Source: Pelobates cultripes (lineage: Eukaryota; Chordata; Amphibia; Anura; Pelobatidae). Taken from it: DNA of 64,000 nt. Positions 33,420 to 43,198 of the stretch are shown here, piece after piece. Under the pieces are notes generated by a model. It searched no databases, had not been told where the DNA came from, and saw nothing but the letters and a program-made list of their open reading frames with translations. Position 1 is the stretch's first letter; each line of letters begins with the position of its first letter. Position numbers and translations under genes: made by a program. The stretch is from contig OW240916.1 of assembly GCA_933207985.1 (NCBI GenBank), positions 299,690,451 to 299,754,450 on the forward strand, read 5' to 3'.

Positions 33420-35500
33420 ATGACGACGAAAGATGTATTTTTAATAATGTTTATTTATGTATATTTTTATATTCAGGAAGGTAGAGGTACCAACACTCCT
33501 AGCTGTGAGGTATGCATTAAGACTACAAGAACAGGTAACCATATATCCCAGACCCTAATTTAGCATTCGCAATATGAGTGTAAAGGAGATGTATCAAGAT
33601 GTAGATACTTAAATATAGAATATAGTGTGTGTCATTTAGGAGTAGGAGAACCTAAGTGCTTCAGTCCTGAGTATCAACCCCGTACAATTTGGTTGACTCT
33701 CTGAAATGGAGATTCTCAGGGGACCCTAATTAATAAGACGGTATTAAAATCCGTATATTCTTCAGGTGCTCTGCTATTTGATGCGTGTAAAGCAATATCA
33801 AGTGGTAGAAAGCCGTGGAATGTATGTGAGGATCTTAGATGGGAGAGGACGTATGGGTCTAACGATAAATATATTTGTCCCAGTAGTAAAAATAAATATG
33901 TAAGTCCAAGATGCCCAAATAGAGATTATAACTACTGCCCATATTGGTCTTGTGTGGGGTGGGCGACTTGGGGACAGACAGCAGACAAGGACATGATTGT
34001 GACTAAGTTGCCTACTAATCCATATTGTAAGTCTATGGAATGCAATCCAATCCATATACTTATAAATAACCCTGACAAGTTCATAGATAAATATGGTAAT
34101 TTATTTGGGTTTCAAATATATGGGACGGGTTTAGACCCTGGGACAATATTGTTTATAGGGATAGAGACTGATACGGTAACCTCCCAAACTCATCAAGTAT
34201 ACCATTCCTTTTATGAAGAGATGAGCATAGATAATAGATCCCCCATAATGCTAAAAACTTGTTCATTGATTTAGCCGAGAGTATTGCCGGTAGTCTTAAT
34301 GTTACCAACTGCTATGTGTGTGGAGGTACTAACATGGGAGACCAATAGCCTTGGGAAGCAAAGGAGGTAATGTCCGGTTCTGAGGCAGTTGACCAATTAA
34401 TATCTACACAAGCCGACTATCATATGAGTGTTAGAGGTAAATCTGAGTGGAGATTGAAGACCTCCATCATAGGTTATGATTGCATAGCGAGGAAAGGAAT
34501 GATGTATAATACTTCTGTAGGAGAATTAACTTGTCTAGGGCAAAAAGCTTATGATGATGATACAAAGAATACAACTTGGTGGTCGGCTTCAAATGTCTCA
34601 GAACCATCTAACCCGTTTGCAAGATATGCCAATTTAAAGGACATATGGTTTGATCTATCCATCACATCTAACTGGAGAGCCCCAGCGAATTTGTACTGGA
34701 TCTGTGGTAAGAAGGCCTATTCGGAGTTACCACAGGACTGGGAAGGGGCATGTGTGTTGGGTATGTTAAAACCATCCTTCTTCTTGTCGCCTATTGAAAC
34801 AGGTGAGACTTTAGGTGTTAAAGTGTATGATGTGAATCATAGGAAGAAAAGGGGACCCATAGAGATAGGTGCCTGGGAAGATAATGAATGGCCTCCCTAG
34901 CGTATTATAGATTATTATGGGCCAGCCACGTGGGCAGAGGATGGTACCTTTGGTTATAGAACCCCTATTTATATGCTCAACCGCATTATAAGGTTACAGG
35001 CGGTGGTTGAGATCATTACTAGCGAGACATCACAAGCGCTCAATCTTCTAGCGAAGCATAATACCAGGATGAGGACAGCAGTTTACCAAAATAGATTAGC
35101 CTTGGATTATCTTTTGGCAGTAGAGGGAGGTGTATGTGGGAAGTTTAACATGAGCAATTGCTGTCTTCAAATAGATGACAAAGGGCAAGCAATAGCTGAG
35201 CTTACTAGCCATATGGTTAAACTAGCGCATGTGCCTACTCAGGTATGGAAAGGGTACAATCCAAGTAGTTGGTTTGGTAGCTGGTATGAGTGGTTTGGAG
35301 GGCTTAAGGCAGTGGTAGGTGGAGTCCTACTGATTTTAATGTTGTATCTACTCCTGCCGTGTCTTATACCCTTAGTAGTTAGGTCTGTGCAAAGCCTGAT
35401 AGAAAATATAGCAGAGAGGAAGGCTGCTGCACAGATAATGGCAATTTATAAATATAAGGCTCTAGATCAGGGAGAACCAATGCAGGAAGACGAGTGTTGA
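33420..35500 (+). pseudogene. env: ERV envelope, copy 1, several stops
   Basis: Surface and transmembrane glycoprotein precursor. It starts MTTKDVFLIM with a hydrophobic signal peptide. In-frame breaks include TAG at 33561-33563 (TGG in copy 2), TGA near 33702, TAG at 34346-34348 (TGG in copy 2) and TAG at 34898-34900 (CAG in copy 2), plus a frame change near 34240-34260. The RKKR furin-type site, the CX7CC motif and the membrane anchor are present. Unlike copy 2, the cytoplasmic tail is open to the stop at 35498-35500. Confidence 0.85.
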
Positions 35501-35568
35501 AGATTCACATCGTAGGATAAGTCTGGTCTGGTTCAAAGGTAACTTGTGGTGTATACAAACCAAGGTTA

Positions 35569-35668
35569 NNNNNNNNNNNNNNNNNNNNNNNNNNNNNNNN
35601 NNNNNNNNNNNNNNNNNNNNNNNNNNNNNNNNNNNNNNNNNNNNNNNNNNNNNNNNNNNNNNNNNNNN
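35569..35668. other. Assembly gap of exactly 100 N
   Basis: A run of 100 unknown bases, a conventional placeholder for a gap of unknown size. It separates two near-identical pol-env copies. The copy on its left stops mid-sequence after env (35568) and the copy on its right starts mid-RT (35669). Confidence 0.98.
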
Positions 35669-37405
35669 CAATATGTAGATGACTTGTTGATAGTAGCAGT
35701 TACAAAGGAAGTATGTCAGCAAGCAACGCACGATCTACTACACATTCTCTGGAAGGCAGGATACAAGGTGTCAAGAAGGAAGGCTCAGTTGTGTTTGCCA
35801 ACTGTAAAATATCTGGGATTCCATATCTCTGAAGGTCAAAGAATTATGGGGCCAGAGAGAAAAGAAGCTGTGTGCCAAATACCGATACCCAGGAATAGAA
35901 GACAAGTGCGAGAATTCTTGGGGGCAGCAGGCTTCTGTAGGATATGGATTCCCAGCTACGCGATACTGGCAAAACCTCTGTATGCAACTATCAAAGGTAC
36001 AGAGCACGACCCCTTCTTATGGACTCAAGAACAGCAAACGGCATTCGAAGATGTGAAGAGGGCTTTGATGAGTGCCCCAGCATTAGGTCTACCTGACCAC
36101 ACTCGGCCATTCTACCTGTATGTACATGAGCAAAGAAGAATGGCTGTGGGAGTATTGACACAGTACTTGGGATCATGGCAAAGACCTGTTGCCTACATGT
36201 CTAAGCAACTGGATGCAGTGGCCAGCAGACTTCCACCTTGTCTAAGAGCTGTAGCTGCAGCCGCCCTGCTAGTAGCTGAAGCCGATAAACTCACTCTGGG
36301 TCAAGAACTTTATGTACGAGTTCCACATGCAGTACAGACGTTGTTGGATTACAAAGGAAATCATTGGTTTAGTAACAGCCGTATGACCAAGTATCAAGCA
36401 ATATTGTGTGAAAACCCAAGAGTGCATTTAGAGACTGTAAATACCTTAAATCCAGCTACCCTTTTGCCACAACCTACTGAAAGTCAACATGATTGTTTGG
36501 ACGTAATGGATGAAGTATTTTCAAGTAGACCAGATCTTCGTGATTTTCCCATCCAGAACCCTGATGTTCAATATTACACCGACGGCAGTAGTTATGTAAA
36601 AGAAGGGATCCGCTATGCAGGATATGCAGTAACAACGATAGACAAGGTGATAGAAGCTCGGCCACTGGCAAAAGGAACATCAGCACAAAAGGCAGAATTG
36701 ATAGCACTGACACGAGCGTTACAATTGGCTGAAGGTTTAAGAGTGAACATCTACACGGACTCCAAGTATGCGTTTTTAACCACTCATGCCCACGGAGCTT
36801 TGTATAAAGAAAGAGGACTATTGAATTCAGAAGGCAAAGAAATCAAATACGCAGCTGAGATCCTACAACTATTGGAAGCAGTGTGGGAGCCGAAAGAAGT
36901 CGGTATTATACATTGTCGGGCGCATCTGAGAGGAGATGGTGATGTAACCAAAGGGAATCGGATGGCAGATAGTGCAGCTAAGCGTGCTGCTGAATCAGGA
37001 AGACAGGAATATGTAGGGCATATAGCTGCTCTTATACCAACTCCACTGTCTCAATGGACTCCAATTTATACAGCTCAAGAAGAGGAGTGGTTAAGGACTG
37101 AACCTGGAAAGTATTTGGAGAACAAATGGTATCAGTTAGAAGATGGAAGAATAGTTATTCCAGCATCACTAGCGGTAGAAATTGTCCAAAACTATCATAG
37201 CGGGACACATTCTGGGAGAGACAGTACAGAAGAATCTCTCAGAAAACATTTCTACATACCAAGATTGTCCAACTTGACTCAGGCCATTGTACGTAGATGT
37301 GTAGCGTGTGCTAAAAATAATGCAAGACAAGGACCAGTAAAGCCACCAGGAGTCCAGTTTATGGGGGACTTCCCATGTCCGATTTACAAATTGACTATAC
37401 AGTGA
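35669..37405 (+). CDS. pol: ERV pol copy 2: RT palm to integrase N-terminus, open frame
   Basis: The frame is open from the gap. It begins at the RT YVDD box, passes through thumb and connection, and reaches RNase H with acidic residues in YYTDGSSY (GAC 36581-36583), QKAELIAL and YTDSKYAF (GAC 36758-36760). It then includes the integrase HHCC zinc domain (about 37190-37325). Here the two RNase H breaks of copy 1 are absent. It ends at a TGA (37403-37405) shared with copy 1, after which integrase continues in another frame. RT upstream of YVDD is lost in the gap. Confidence 0.9.
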   Translation, partial: QYVDDLLIVAVTKEVCQQATHDLLHILWKAGYKVSRRKAQLCLPTVKYLGFHISEGQRIMGPERKEAVCQIPIPRNRRQVREFLGAAGFCRIWIPSYAILAKPLYATIKGTEHDPFLWTQEQQTAFEDVKRALMSAPALGLPDHTRPFYLYVHEQRRMAVGVLTQYLGSWQRPVAYMSKQLDAVASRLPPCLRAVAAAALLVAEADKLTLGQELYVRVPHAVQTLLDYKGNHWFSNSRMTKYQAILCENPRVHLETVNTLNPATLLPQPTESQHDCLDVMDEVFSSRPDLRDFPIQNPDVQYYTDGSSYVKEGIRYAGYAVTTIDKVIEARPLAKGTSAQKAELIALTRALQLAEGLRVNIYTDSKYAFLTTHAHGALYKERGLLNSEGKEIKYAAEILQLLEAVWEPKEVGIIHCRAHLRGDGDVTKGNRMADSAAKRAAESGRQEYVGHIAALIPTPLSQWTPIYTAQEEEWLRTEPGKYLENKWYQLEDGRIVIPASLAVEIVQNYHSGTHSGRDSTEESLRKHFYIPRLSNLTQAIVRRCVACAKNNARQGPVKPPGVQFMGDFPCPIYKLTIQ

Positions 37406-38091
37406 TGCCTAAATCGGGTGGACATCGCTACCTGCTGGTAGTGGTGTGCACCTATTCAGGCTGGGTAGAAGCATGTCCTACTCGTACAGAGAAAGCAGGA
37501 GAAGTCGTGAGATTCCTGCTACGAGAAATAATACCCCGATATGGACTACCCTGCTCTATAGGATCGGACAATGGTCCAGCTTTTGTTCATCAGTGCCTAC
37601 AACAATTGACTCATATGCTTGGTATAAAGTGGAGGCTTCATACGGCATATAGACCCCAGAGTTCTGGTAAGGTAGAGAGAATGAATAGAACTATTAAGAA
37701 TCAGTTGGCTAAAATGTGTCAGGAAACCCAACTTAAGTGGAACGTTCTCTTGCCCATAGCTCTATTGCGAATCCGTAGTACACCTACCAGAAGGATGGGC
37801 CTCTCTCCTTTTGAAATCATGTACGGGCGACCACCTCCCGTGCTTGGTAACTTAAGGGGGGATTTGAGTCAGTTGGGAGAAGGAATTACCCGGCAGCAGG
37901 TTGTAGAGTTGGGTAAGACTATGGAGGAGGTACAGAAATGGGTACAAGATAGATTACCTGTGAATATTTATCCCCCAATTCATAGTTACCACCCAGGCGA
38001 CCAAGTGTGGATTAAAGAGTGGAATAATGTGCCGTTAGGGCCCAAGTGGAGAGGTCCTTATGTTGTTCTTCTGTCTACCCTACAGCGATAA
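37375..38091 (+). CDS. pol: ERV integrase core, copy 2, C-terminus cut
   Basis: Same catalytic aspartates and glutamate as copy 1. A C-run is one base shorter near 38080 than in copy 1, so the frame ends early at 38091 and the last ~40 residues seen in copy 1 are lost. The upstream frame change between zinc domain and core is at the same place as in copy 1. Confidence 0.85.
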   Translation: MSDLQIDYTVMPKSGGHRYLLVVVCTYSGWVEACPTRTEKAGEVVRFLLREIIPRYGLPCSIGSDNGPAFVHQCLQQLTHMLGIKWRLHTAYRPQSSGKVERMNRTIKNQLAKMCQETQLKWNVLLPIALLRIRSTPTRRMGLSPFEIMYGRPPPVLGNLRGDLSQLGEGITRQQVVELGKTMEEVQKWVQDRLPVNIYPPIHSYHPGDQVWIKEWNNVPLGPKWRGPYVVLLSTLQR

Positions 38092-38428
38092 AAGTAGCCG
38101 AAGTGGCTCCGTGGATACATCACTCCAGGGTTAAACCAGCAGCAGCCGATTCCTGGCAAGTTACAGCAAATCCAGAGAATCCCTGCAAGATCCGGTTAAA
38201 ACGCACGACTCAGTCGGAGTGACGAGGAACCTTGTAGATTACAAATTTTATTGTTTCAGAGACTTGGTAAGTGAGTGAGAAGGCCATAATAAAGCCTGTC
38301 CACTCACCAACGAGTGTATAAGTCAGGGAAAGTCTTGAGGGGACCCCTGTGAAGGCGAGCAGAACTCCATTCCCTGCAGTCCTTACATCCTGGAAGCTGA
38401 GGTGCCTTCACACGGACGAAGACTGAGG

Positions 38429-39283
38429 ATGACGACGAAAGATGTATTTTTAATAATGTTTATTTATGTGTATTTTTATATTCAGGAAGGTAGAGGTACC
38501 AACACTCCTAGCTGTGAGGTATGCATTAAGACTACAAGAACAGGTAACCATATATCCCAGACCCTAATTTGGCATTCGCAATATGAGTGTAAAGGAGATG
38601 TATCAAGATGTAGATACTTAAATATAGAATATAGTGTGTGTCATTTAGGAGTAGGAGAACCTAAGTGCTTCAGTCATGAGTATCAACCCCGTACAATTTG
38701 GTTGACTCTCAGAAATGGAGATCCTCAGGGGACCCTAATTAATAAGACGGTATTAAAATCCGTATATTCTTCAGGTGCTCTGCTATTTGATGCGTGTAAA
38801 GCAATATCAAGTGGTAGAAAGCCGTGGAATGTATGTGGGGATCTTAGATGGGAGAGGACGTATGGGTCTAACGATAAATATATTTGTCCCAGTAGTAAAA
38901 ATAAATATGTAAGTCCAAGATGCCCAAATAGAGATTATAACTTCTGCCCATATTGGTCTTGTGTGGGGTGGGCGACTTGGGGACAGACAGCAGACAAGGA
39001 CATGATTGTGACTAAGTTGCCTACTAATCCATATTGTAAGTCTATGGAATGCAATCCAATCCATATACTTATAAATAACCCTGACAAGTTCTTAGATAAA
39101 TATGGTAATTTATTTGGGTTTCAAATATATGGGACGGGTTTAGACCCTGGGACAATATTGTTTATAGGGATAGAGACTGATACGGTAACCTCCCAAACTC
39201 ATCAAGTATACCATTCCTTTTATGAAGAGATGAGCATAGATAATAAGATCCCCCATAATGCTAAAACTTGTTCATTGATTTAG
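38429..39283 (+). pseudogene. env: ERV envelope copy 2: signal peptide and most of SU
   Basis: Open from MTTKDVFLIM (ATG 38429) through a cysteine-rich surface domain of ~280 residues, without the three stops seen in this part of copy 1. An upstream in-frame ATG exists at 38402, but the signal peptide hydrophobic core directly follows the 38429 one. The frame closes at 39283. A single-base difference near 39240-39262 moves the remaining SU and TM into another frame. Confidence 0.85.
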
Positions 39284-40386
39284 CCGAGAGTATTGCCGGT
39301 AGTCTTAATGTTACCAACTGCTATGTGTGTGGAGGTACTAACATGGGAGACCAATGGCCTTGGGAAGCAAAGGAGGTAATGTCCGGTTCTGAGGCAGTTG
39401 ACCAATTAATATCTACACAAGCCGACTATCATATGAGTGTTAGAGGTAAATCTGAGTGGAGATTGAAGACCTCCATCATAGGTTATGTTTGCATAGCGAG
39501 GAAAGGAATGATGTATAATACTTCTGTAGGAGAATTAACTTGTCTAGGGCAAAAAGCTTATGATGATGATACAAAGAATACAACTTGGTGGTCGGCTTCA
39601 AATGTCTCAGAACCATCTAACCCGTTTGCAAGATATGCCAATTTAAAGGACGTATGGTTTGATCTATCCATCACATCTAACTGGAGAGCCCCAGCGAATT
39701 TGTACTGGATCTGTGGTAAGAAGGCCTATTCGGAGTTACCACAGGACTGGGAAGGGGCATGTGTGTTGGGTATGTTAAAACCATCCTTCTTCTTGTTGCC
39801 TATTGAAACAGGTGAGACTTTAGGTGTTAAAGTGTATGATGTGAATCATAGGAAGAAAAGGGGACCCATAGAGATAGGTGCCTGGGAAGATAATGAATGG
39901 CCTCCCCAGCGTATTATAGATTATTATGGGCCAGCCACGTGGGCAGAGGATGGTACCTTTGGTTATAGAACCCCTATTTATATGCTCAACCGCATTATAA
40001 GGTTACAGGCGGTGGTTGAGATCATTACTAACGAGACATCACAAGCGCTCAATCTTCTAGCGAAGCATAATACCAGGATGAGGACAGCAGTTTACCAAAA
40101 TAGATTAGCCTTGGATTATCTTTTGGCAGTAGAGGGAGGTGTATGTGGGAAGTTTAACATGAGCAATTGCTGTCTTCAAATAGATGACGAAGGGCAAGCA
40201 ATAGCTGAGCTTACTAGCCATATGGTTAAACTAGCGCATGTGCCTACTCAGGTATGGAAAGGGTACAATCCAAGTAGTTGGTTTGGTAGCTGGTATGAGT
40301 GGTTTGGAGGGCTTAAGGCAGTGGTAGGTGGAGTCCTACTGATTTTAATGTTGTGTCTACTCCTGCCGTGTCTTATACCCTTGTAG
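39268..40386 (+). pseudogene. env: ERV envelope copy 2: SU C-terminus and TM
   Basis: Contains a CYVC (CXXC) at 39319-39330, the position of the gammaretroviral SU isomerase motif. A furin-type RKKR ends at 39861. The TM ectodomain then has an [12 protein letters not shown] segment like a gamma-type immunosuppressive region and C-X7-CC at 40144-40173, one residue longer than the usual CX6CC. The fusion-peptide region after RKKR ([10 protein letters not shown]) is unusually hydrophilic. The anchor is about 40312-40384. A lost base just before 40384 truncates the cytoplasmic tail that copy 1 keeps. Confidence 0.87.
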
Positions 40387-40613
40387 TTAGGTCTGTGCAA
40401 AGCCTGATAGAAAATATAGCAGAGAGGAAGGCTGCTGCACAGATAATGGCAATTTATAAATATAAGGCTCTAGATCAGGGAGAACCAATGCAGGAAGACG
40501 AGTGTTGAAGATTCACATCGTAGGATAAGTCTGGTCTGGTTCAAAGGTAACTTGTGGTGTATGCAAACCAAGGTTAAGTGATGCCTCAAGTAATTGTAAA
40601 ATATCAAGAGGCA

Positions 40614-40623
40614 TCAAAGGGAA
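40614..40623 (+). promoter_or_regulatory. Polypurine tract before the ERV 3' LTR
   Basis: Short purine run AAAGGGAA directly before the LTR start at 40624, the expected plus-strand priming site. Confidence 0.6.
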
Positions 40624-41059
40624 TGTGGTGGAATCTCGGTAAAAATAAATTTAGTAGGCCGAGATTACCACGTGGCATGTGTACGTGCATATGCTGACGT
40701 ATCGATCAGTTGGTTGCACGAGGCAAGATACGATCAGTAGTGTACGGAGCATGTGCAAAAATACAGGATGTAGTATTCCCCTCCTCCATTGTGCTGGACA
40801 AGCCATGTGGTCAAGCAGGAAGTTAATTCTTATTTGTAATGATTGGTCAAGAGAATGTGCGGGTGGAGCTTAATATGGGAGGAGTTATGTGCCTATATAG
40901 GGAGCCTGCACTATTGTTCAGAGCTCAGAACTTGCTGTATTTTTGGTGACATTAGTCCCTCTGAGTCCCGATCGGTGATCCAATAAAGAATCTCTTCCTT
41001 CCTGAAGAAACCTGTGTCCATCCCTCTGTGCTTTGCTTCCGTCAGTTTCTCCGGTATCA
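40624..41059 (+). repeat. ERV 3' LTR
   Basis: 436 bp, differs from the 5' LTR by about six substitutions and one G insertion in the TATA region. AATAAA at about 40982. Followed by the AAAG duplication at 41060-41063. Confidence 0.93.
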
Positions 41060-41063
41060 AAAG

Positions 41064-41835
41064 GACACTCCTGCAACCTAAAGTGTAAGAATGCATTAGA
41101 TAAATCCCCATTTCTTTGTAGATATGGAGACAAGCTATACTGTAAGTCTATTCAGGAGAGTAGAGGAAGCTGTGAGAATATCTTCTTGCGTTTTTCATCT
41201 CTAACATTTAGCTTCACTCGCCTTTACATTTGCTGTGAAAAACAACACTGCTCTAACCAATTTGCATTATATAAAACAAGGCCTGAGGTTGAGATTTGCT
41301 TGCCTTAAAATGCACTGTGAAAAAACACTGTATTAACTGACAGAACTACATGAGTGTGGAGCCTGAGGTTGATGCAGCAACGCCCTTCACAATCTAAATT
41401 GAAAAATATGGATACACTACCACTTCCTAAGGAGATACATTTTAATAAGCTCAGATTCATTACTTACACTTCAGAAATCCAGTGAAAAATTATTACAAGG
41501 AATTACACACAGTTTCAAAAAGTAATTGCTAACACGCTGGATTATTATTTTTTTAATATTAATTATTCATTCATCAGTATGTTGTAAAACCATGCAATCG
41601 ATTACCGATCATATATCAGAACGGTGTCTAGAGAAATATTTGGTGAGACATGACTTAAGTATGGGGAATATATCATGCCAGAATCCCACAGAAGCTAATG
41701 CAAATTGCTGAGACTTTTAAAAGAGTGGTCTACGTCATTGTCCCTTGCATAGAGTATAATTTATGTTATATATTCCCGTCCATCCTGAGATAATACTCTG
41801 GTGTCTGGTGGACATATTGCTTGGTTCTTCTACCA
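41064..41835. other. Flank of the provirus; weak Ly6-like cysteine frame
   Basis: The frame to 41308 is cysteine-rich and ends with ICCEKQHCSN, resembling the CC..x.CN end of Ly6/three-finger domains, but no complete domain, reliable splice frame or supporting exon is seen. The rest is AT-rich without motifs. Treated as unassigned. Confidence 0.25.
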
Positions 41836-41841
41836 GCATTT

Positions 41842-42245
41842 AAAGGAACATTATAAGTGCCAAAACAACTTTAGCTTAATGAAGTCATTTTGGTGTACAG
41901 GTCATGCCTCTGCAGTCTCACTGCTCCATGCTCTGACATTTAGGAGTTACATCACTATTTATGCAGCCCTAGTCACACCTCCCTGTATACTTCCTGTATA
42001 GCGAGATCTAATGTTTAAACTTTCATTATTGCACAGTGTGTTTAATTTAGAATATCGTATCTCCTACTCTGGTAATAGCCTGCTAGAGAATGCAAGAGTC
42101 TTCTGTATGTGATCTAAGTTCAATATACAGATCAGGAGTTAGAAACTTTTAAAGTAACGACACTGTGCTGTCAGATCTGATTGAAATTTAAAAACATTTT
42201 TTTATGTAAGCTGTGTGAGTCACAGCTAGGGAGGTGTGTCTATAT
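41842..42245. mobile_element. Degraded relative of the 25023-25533 MITE
   Basis: Shares AACAACTTTAGCTTAATGAAG, TTTTGGTGTACAG, CATTTAGGAGTT and GCAGCCCTAGTCACACCTCC blocks in the same order with 25040-25160. The left end is clear; the right end is degraded. Confidence 0.65.
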
Positions 42246-42249
42246 GCAT

Positions 42250-43080
42250 GTTGTGTGGAAAATATGGTTGAGGGAACCTAGTAAACAAATCATTTTAATC
42301 CAGAGCCATCGGGTCATCACATATGCCATGTAGGACCATGCTGATCTGACTTTGCACCAACACATTTAATATATGTACCTCTTGATGTTGCAGATCATTG
42401 GAATGTATCAATACCTCATGGAGGAATAGACGCACAAAACAGATACAGTGCAAATCTCTTTAATCATTCTGTCCATTGTCAGAAACCTTGTAATGTGATG
42501 GGTAAACGCACACTAACTGTACCAAAGTATACACAATTACCTTATTAGCAGCTACTGATAACTTACAAACTATAATGTCCATTAGCACACATGTTGTCTT
42601 AGGTAACAAACATGAAGTATCAAATCACTAGATTTCCCAACTGAAAATTAAAGAATTAACCAGACTGGTATGTCATGTCAGGTAGTATCAGCATTCCTTG
42701 GACTTAACCCTTATAATTAGATATACAATAAAGATAAAACTACCCAATAAAGGGAAATAATCTGGTACTGCATAGAGACACAGAATAGTGATTTATGAAG
42801 TAGATCTCATTTGAATACACACATAACAACAATAGGTAAGCGCTAATTAACAAACAGTATGTGTATAGGCAGCAACCCTAACAAAGGGATTCCCTCAAAA
42901 CCCTTCGACAAATCGAAAGAACAATACAAAAGATGGGGAAGGGTTGCGCCAATAAGCTAATAGTGAGTAAAAAATGGATGAATAGTCTGAAATAAAGTCT
43001 CACTTAAACAGCAGTAGAAGATCGAAGATAGAGTGAAGATGTATAAACTCTTCTACTGGGATGGATATATCTAAAATTAT
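42250..43080. other. AT-rich sequence upstream of the Penelope-like element
   Basis: No motif-bearing frame. It may include part of the Penelope element's terminal repeat, but I could not show that. Confidence 0.3.
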
Positions 43081-43095
43081 TTGTGTGTGTGTATG

Positions 43096-43161
<66 letters not shown>

Positions 43162-43165
43162 CAAA
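43081..43165. repeat. GT, AT and GA microsatellites
   Basis: Consecutive TGTGTG, TATATA and GAGAGA runs. The Penelope reverse-transcriptase frame starts immediately after. Confidence 0.9.
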
Positions 43166-43198
43166 AGAAGAGACTAAGGCAACCAATAGTACAATAAT

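Larger units (their letters stand above)
26022..41059 (+). mobile_element. Endogenous retrovirus, gammaretrovirus-type, with duplicated pol-env
   Basis: Complete LTR-gag-pol-env-LTR provirus. AAAG lies immediately outside both LTRs (26018-26021 and 41060-41063), a 4-bp duplication as gammaretroviruses make. LTRs differ by about six substitutions and one indel in ~435 bp by eye, so the insertion is fairly young. Gag and RT motifs are of gammaretrovirus type and Env has CXXC in SU and a CX7CC in TM. The segment 30659-35568 recurs at 35669-40576 around 100 Ns. Every coding region has at least one frameshift or stop in the copies shown, so none is intact as assembled. Confidence 0.92.

Noticed and set aside
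31875..34348. TGG to TAG stops in ERV copy 1 as a sign of G-to-A hypermutation
   Set aside because: Differences between the two copies go in all directions and include many indels, so no G-to-A bias is evident.
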